In this document: positions 20,901 to 24,127 of the stretch, piece by piece
Numbering within the stretch: the stretch's first letter is position 1
How the letters are laid out: each line of letters begins with the position of its first letter
From: an uncultured Terriglobus sp.
GTDB taxonomy: Bacteria > Acidobacteriota > Terriglobia > Terriglobales > Acidobacteriaceae
Assembly (NCBI GenBank): GCA_937871605.1
Contig: CALMRM010000031.1
Coordinates: forward strand, 16,122-40,248
Length of the DNA stretch: 24,127 nt
Direction: 5' to 3'
Notes under the pieces: generated by a model
Databases searched by the model: none
Told to the model about the DNA's origin: nothing
The model's input: only the letters and a program-made list of their open reading frames with translations
Made by a program: the position numbers and the translations under genes

Positions 20901-22073
20901 TTGTCCAAGCGCGATCGTTTCCTGTTTACGTCCGAGTCCGTCACCGAAGGCCATCCCGACAAGATTGCCGACCAGATTTCCGATGCCATTCTGGATGCCT
21001 GCCTGCAGCAGGATCCGATGAGCCGCGTGGCTTGTGAAACGCTGACGTGCACCGGCCTGGTGGTTGTGGCAGGTGAGATCACCACAAATGCCTACGTCGA
21101 TTTCCAGAAGCTGGTGCGCAAGACAGTGGCCAATATCGGCTACACCCACTCGGAATATGGCTTCGATTCCAACACCTGCGCCGTCATCTCGTCGATTAAC
21201 TCACAGTCGCCGGACATTGCCATGGGCGTGGACACCGGCGGCGCGGGCGACCAGGGCATGATGTTCGGGTACGCAACCAACGAGACACCGGAGCTGATGC
21301 CCACCCCCATTTCGCTGGCGCACAAGCTGGCACAGCGCCTGACCGAAGTGCGCAAGAACGGCCAGCTCGGCTATCTGCGGCCCGATGGTAAGAGCCAGGT
21401 GACCGTCGAGTACGACGAGAACCATAAGCCCATTCGTGTGGATGCTGTGGTCATCAGCAGCCAGCATGAGGATGCAGTCACTACGGAAAAGTTACGCGCG
21501 GACATTCTTGAACATGTAATCCAGGCCGTGGTGCCGGCAGCACTGCTGGACGCGGATACCAAGTACCACATCAATCCGACGGGCCGCTTTGTTGTCGGTG
21601 GTCCCATGGGCGACAGCGGCCTGACCGGCCGCAAAATCATCGTGGACACCTATGGCGGTATGGGCCGGCATGGGGGCGGCGCATTTTCAGGCAAGGACTC
21701 CACCAAGGTGGACCGGTCTGCAGCGTACATGGCCCGGTACATTGCAAAGAACATTGTTGCGGCGGGTCTAGCCGACCGCTGCGAGGTGCAGCTGGCCTAC
21801 GCCATTGGCGTGGCAGAGCCGGTCAGCGTGCTGGTGGATACCTTTGGCACTGGCAAGATCCATGCCCAGGAACTGACCGAGTTGGTGCGCAAGAACTTCC
21901 AGCTGACGCCAAAAGCCATTATCGAGACGCTGGATCTGCGCAAGCCGCGATTTCAGCAAACAGCGGCGTACGGGCACTTTGGCCGATCGGGAGAGGCCTT
22001 TACCTGGGAAAAAACAGACAAGGCAGACGCTTTGAAGGCGAGCCTGAAGGAAACCGTGGCGGTTACAGCCTAA
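20901..22073 (+). CDS. metK: S-adenosylmethionine synthase
   Basis: It makes S-adenosylmethionine from methionine and ATP. The start is TTG at 20901 (MSKRDRFLFTSESVTEGHPD), with AGGAG at 20891-20895; no ATG fits the family start. All family motifs are present: TEGHPDKIADQISDAILD, GEITTNAYVD, GAGDQGMMFGYA, the GGPMGDSGLTGRKIIVDTYG stretch, GGGAFSGKDSTKVDRS, and AYGHFGR near the end. The 390-aa length is normal. It probably forms a single-gene unit: a 73-bp gap separates it from the kinase and a strong terminator follows. The gap is too short for a SAM riboswitch. Confidence 0.97.
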   Translation: MSKRDRFLFTSESVTEGHPDKIADQISDAILDACLQQDPMSRVACETLTCTGLVVVAGEITTNAYVDFQKLVRKTVANIGYTHSEYGFDSNTCAVISSINSQSPDIAMGVDTGGAGDQGMMFGYATNETPELMPTPISLAHKLAQRLTEVRKNGQLGYLRPDGKSQVTVEYDENHKPIRVDAVVISSQHEDAVTTEKLRADILEHVIQAVVPAALLDADTKYHINPTGRFVVGGPMGDSGLTGRKIIVDTYGGMGRHGGGAFSGKDSTKVDRSAAYMARYIAKNIVAAGLADRCEVQLAYAIGVAEPVSVLVDTFGTGKIHAQELTELVRKNFQLTPKAIIETLDLRKPRFQQTAAYGHFGRSGEAFTWEKTDKADALKASLKETVAVTA

Positions 22074-22089
22074 GGTGCTTTGTTCAAGC

Positions 22090-22116
22090 GACGGGGATCG
22101 TTATGCGATCCCCGTC
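22090..22116 (+). terminator. Intrinsic terminator after metK
   Basis: GACGGGGATCG (22090-22100) pairs perfectly with CGATCCCCGTC (22106-22116) across the 5-nt loop TTATG, starting 17 bp after the stop. It is followed by CCTTTC, a short pyrimidine tract rather than a full T run. Confidence 0.8.
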
Positions 22117-22342
22117 CTTTCAAAGGGTCCGGTAAGCAATCGAGGGCATTTGTAGCGCACTGCTGCACAGGTTCACCGGTATGGAAGCGGTTGTCACTGG
22201 TACTCTGCTTTCTGAGCTACAGGTTGCCCTGTCTGGCACAAAGTCTGAGTGGCGCATACAATCGCAGAGGGTAGTTCACTTCCCACGTGTCGGTACGCCG
22301 TGTTGTACGTAGGCCTGCCGCGGTGGGAATCGAAGGAAACAC
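22117..22342 (+). other. Non-coding gap before the lipoprotein genes
   Basis: No convincing ORF is present. A TACAAT hexamer at about 22257-22262 could be a -10 box for the lipoprotein gene, without a clear -35 at the right distance. AAGGAA about 5 nt before 22343 is the ribosome-binding site for that gene. Nothing else was recognised. Confidence 0.4.
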
Positions 22343-23587
22343 ATGAAGTTGAGTGGAAGCGGCCGGCTTGTTCTGGCCTGTTCGGTATCCGCAGCAGTAG
22401 CCCTTGGTATGTCCTCCTGCGGCGGCGGTACGATCGGATACCTCTGGGTGCTGGAAGGCAAAGCAGCCGCCAACGGGGCCGGGAACACTATCTCTGGCTA
22501 CAAGATCGATAACAACTCCGGCAACCTGACCGCGATTGTGAACTCCCCGTTCACGTCGGGTGGGTCCAATCCGGTCATGGGTGTTGTCAGGCCTGGCGGA
22601 CGGTACGTCTACGTCCTGAACGCCGGCGATCCGCAGAACTCTGTTGCGGAGTTCAGCGTGGGTGGTGACGGCGTGCTGACGTTCCAGCAGGCGTTTGGCA
22701 GCCAGGGCGGCACACCGGTGTGGATGGACATCAGCACCGGCGGCGACTACCTGTACGTGCTCGATCAGATCTCGCCGAACACAACCACTGCCTGTGGTTC
22801 GGCAACGGGACTGCTGCCGAAGGCCCCCTGCGGGTCGGTGACCGTGTTTGCGATCGATCCAGACACCGGCCGTCTGACGCTGGTGCAGAACCAGTCGATC
22901 AAGAACAACGGCACCTTCCTGACGTACACGCCGACAGGCCCTGCCCCTACGCGCCTGAGGCTCACCACCGCGGGGTTTGTTGTGGTTGTCAACGGCGACC
23001 AGACCGTGACCTCGCTGCAGGTGGGTACGGGCGGCCAGTTGACCGTCAACGCCAACTCCACGCAGGTCATTGACTTGCCGCCGACGGTGGACACGATCAC
23101 CTCCATCACGACGGGCGGAACATACCTCTACCTGACAGACGCGGCGAACAATCGCATTCTGCAGTACACGGTTAGCACCTCCGGCGTTCTGCAGCCCGTC
23201 ACCGGCGGCCAGGTTGCGAACCTGGTACCCAACGTGACGCCGGTGTGGACCTACACGGACTCATCGAATACGAAGCTGTACGTGCTGAACCAGAGCAACG
23301 GGTCGACGACATCGCCCAAGAGCAGCATCTCCGGCTTCACGATTCAGACCAACGGCAATCTGACACCGCAGTCCAACAACCTGAACCCGTATTCCGTGGG
23401 TTCTGGGCCGGTGTGCATGGTTGAGGACCCGTCGAAGCAGTGGGTGTACACCTCAAACCAGGATGGTACGGTGACCGGGTACCACATTGATCATGTTCTG
23501 GGGACACTGAATCAGCTGTCGCGCGGGTCCACGTTCCAGGCGCAGGGTAAGCCGTCCTGCCTGATCATCAGCGGCATCACGAGCTAG
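22343..23587 (+). CDS. Beta-propeller lipoprotein (lactonase-type propeller fold)
   Basis: The ATG at 22343 follows AAGGAA. The N-terminus is a lipoprotein signal ending in LGMSSC (lipid-modified C26), followed by a short Gly linker. The remaining ~385 residues hold repeated propeller-blade patterns: a YVYVLN/YLYVLD/YLYLTD strand, then a polar turn, then VAEFSVGGDGVL, VTVFAIDPDTGRL, ILQYTVSTSGVL or VTGYHIDHVLGTL. This is the arrangement of the 6-phosphogluconolactonase-like (PF10282) propeller. Enzyme activity cannot be assumed, because many acidobacterial members are surface lipoproteins rich in Ser, Thr, Asn and Gly. A related gene follows 60 bp downstream. Confidence 0.85.
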   Translation: MKLSGSGRLVLACSVSAAVALGMSSCGGGTIGYLWVLEGKAAANGAGNTISGYKIDNNSGNLTAIVNSPFTSGGSNPVMGVVRPGGRYVYVLNAGDPQNSVAEFSVGGDGVLTFQQAFGSQGGTPVWMDISTGGDYLYVLDQISPNTTTACGSATGLLPKAPCGSVTVFAIDPDTGRLTLVQNQSIKNNGTFLTYTPTGPAPTRLRLTTAGFVVVVNGDQTVTSLQVGTGGQLTVNANSTQVIDLPPTVDTITSITTGGTYLYLTDAANNRILQYTVSTSGVLQPVTGGQVANLVPNVTPVWTYTDSSNTKLYVLNQSNGSTTSPKSSISGFTIQTNGNLTPQSNNLNPYSVGSGPVCMVEDPSKQWVYTSNQDGTVTGYHIDHVLGTLNQLSRGSTFQAQGKPSCLIISGITS

Positions 23588-23595
23588 TTGGCTCA

Positions 23596-23622
23596 TGCGG
23601 CCGCTGCAGCGCGGTGGCCGCA
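23596..23622 (+). terminator. Hairpin between the two propeller genes
   Basis: TGCGGCC (23596-23602) pairs with GGCCGCA (23616-23622), followed by ATTTGC. The stem is GC-rich with little U-tract, so it is perhaps a partial attenuator between the tandem lipoprotein genes. Confidence 0.4.
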
Positions 23623-23647
23623 ATTTGCAGTGAAGGAAACGCATCGC

Positions 23648-24127
23648 ATGAAGTGGAACAACATCTGCCGCACTGGCACCGCTGCCCTGCTCTCCCTGGC
23701 TGGCTGCCTGGGCCTGACGGCCTGCAGCCGCGACTACACTGTTGGCTTTCTGTATGTCACGTCGTCGCGCGGTACCCCGGCCAATCCGGACGGCATTTTG
23801 AATGAGTACGGCATCGACTACCAGACGGGCTCACTGCTGCGGCTGGCCAGTTCCGGCCAGGACTCCGGCGGCCGCAATCCCGTGGCGCTTGCGGTTACCT
23901 CGAATCAGAAGACCGTGTTTGTGGTCAATCGCGATGACAATAACATCGTGAACTTCTCCATTGGCACGGATGGCAAGCTGTACTCGCAGAAGACGGTGAC
24001 CGTTGCGGGTAGCTATCCCGTCGCACTCGCTCTTTCCGGTGACACCAAGTTTCTCTACGTTGCGTTCACCTATCAGCCGGCCTACAGCACCGCCAACGCA
24101 GGTCCCGGCGGCCTGGAAGTGTTCCCG
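23648..24127 (+). CDS. Second beta-propeller lipoprotein, truncated by the window edge
   Basis: From the ATG at 23648 the frame is open to the right edge (160 codons, 3' end missing). It starts MKWNNICRTGTAALLSLAGC and continues to LGLTAC, so the lipid-modified cysteine is again C26. GFLYVTSSRG, ILNEYGIDYQTGSLLRL, TVFVVNRDDNNIVNFSIGTDGKL and KFLYVAFTYQ follow the same blade pattern as the preceding gene. It is a paralogue of that gene, probably in the same transcript. AAGGAAA lies about 10 nt upstream. Confidence 0.85.
   Translation, partial: MKWNNICRTGTAALLSLAGCLGLTACSRDYTVGFLYVTSSRGTPANPDGILNEYGIDYQTGSLLRLASSGQDSGGRNPVALAVTSNQKTVFVVNRDDNNIVNFSIGTDGKLYSQKTVTVAGSYPVALALSGDTKFLYVAFTYQPAYSTANAGPGGLEVFP

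Noticed and set aside
22205..22265. Sigma-54-like promoter (TGGCAC) before the lipoprotein gene
   Set aside because: There is no GC element at the required spacing for the -12 box.

Overview
The window is GC-rich chromosomal DNA. It reads like a member of the Acidobacteriota, most likely the Terriglobus/Granulicella/Edaphobacter group. The reasons are protein style (a TonB-type protein with a long Pro/Ala/Gly spacer, a DUF4174-like secreted protein, a small secreted protein ending in an HWWER-type tail, Ser/Thr/Gly-rich beta-propeller lipoproteins) and dispersed repeats of the GTCATCCCGnAGCG type. The organism assignment is inference from memory of such genomes, not a database result.

Layout. 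Positions 1-4378 carry envelope genes: a TonB C-terminal protein whose 5' end is abnormal, a secreted protein related to M48 peptidases but without the zinc motif, and two convergent beta-barrel outer-membrane proteins that share a dyad. Positions 4489-5412 (minus strand) encode a LysR-family regulator. It is divergent from a long plus-strand branched-chain amino acid cluster: leuA, leuB, leuC, leuD, ilvD, ilvB, ilvN, ilvC (5547-17591). Together these genes cover the leucine branch and the shared valine/isoleucine steps. After a likely terminator come a zinc-less MDR oxidoreductase, a DUF4174-like secreted protein, a sensor kinase with a cNMP-binding-like N-terminus, metK with a strong terminator, and two tandem beta-propeller lipoproteins. 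The second of these runs off the right edge.

The most unusual feature is how heavily the leu/ilv cluster has been invaded. All seven gene junctions carry something extra: a single REP-like repeat (leuA/leuB), an inverted REP pair (leuB/leuC), a transposase-less palindrome cluster (leuC/leuD), an AT-richer small membrane ORF (leuD/ilvD), a complete REP-associated tyrosine transposase element (ilvD/ilvB), an AT-richer secreted ORF (ilvB/ilvN) and a second inverted REP pair (ilvN/ilvC). Two genes also contain repeat DNA inside the reading frame. leuC has a roughly 50-codon insertion built from two REP-like copies, and ilvB has a roughly 30-codon insertion made of a compact multi-hairpin palindrome. 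Both frames stay open and the catalytic residues downstream are kept. I found none of these repeats outside the cluster in this window.

Regulation. The regulator/leuA intergenic region has a perfect 8+5+8 dyad (GCGATAAG-N5-CTTATCGC) containing a T-N11-A core, next to a TATACT -10-like box. LeuA is short (392 aa) and lacks the usual C-terminal leucine-binding regulatory domain, so control may rest more on transcription than on feedback inhibition of this enzyme.
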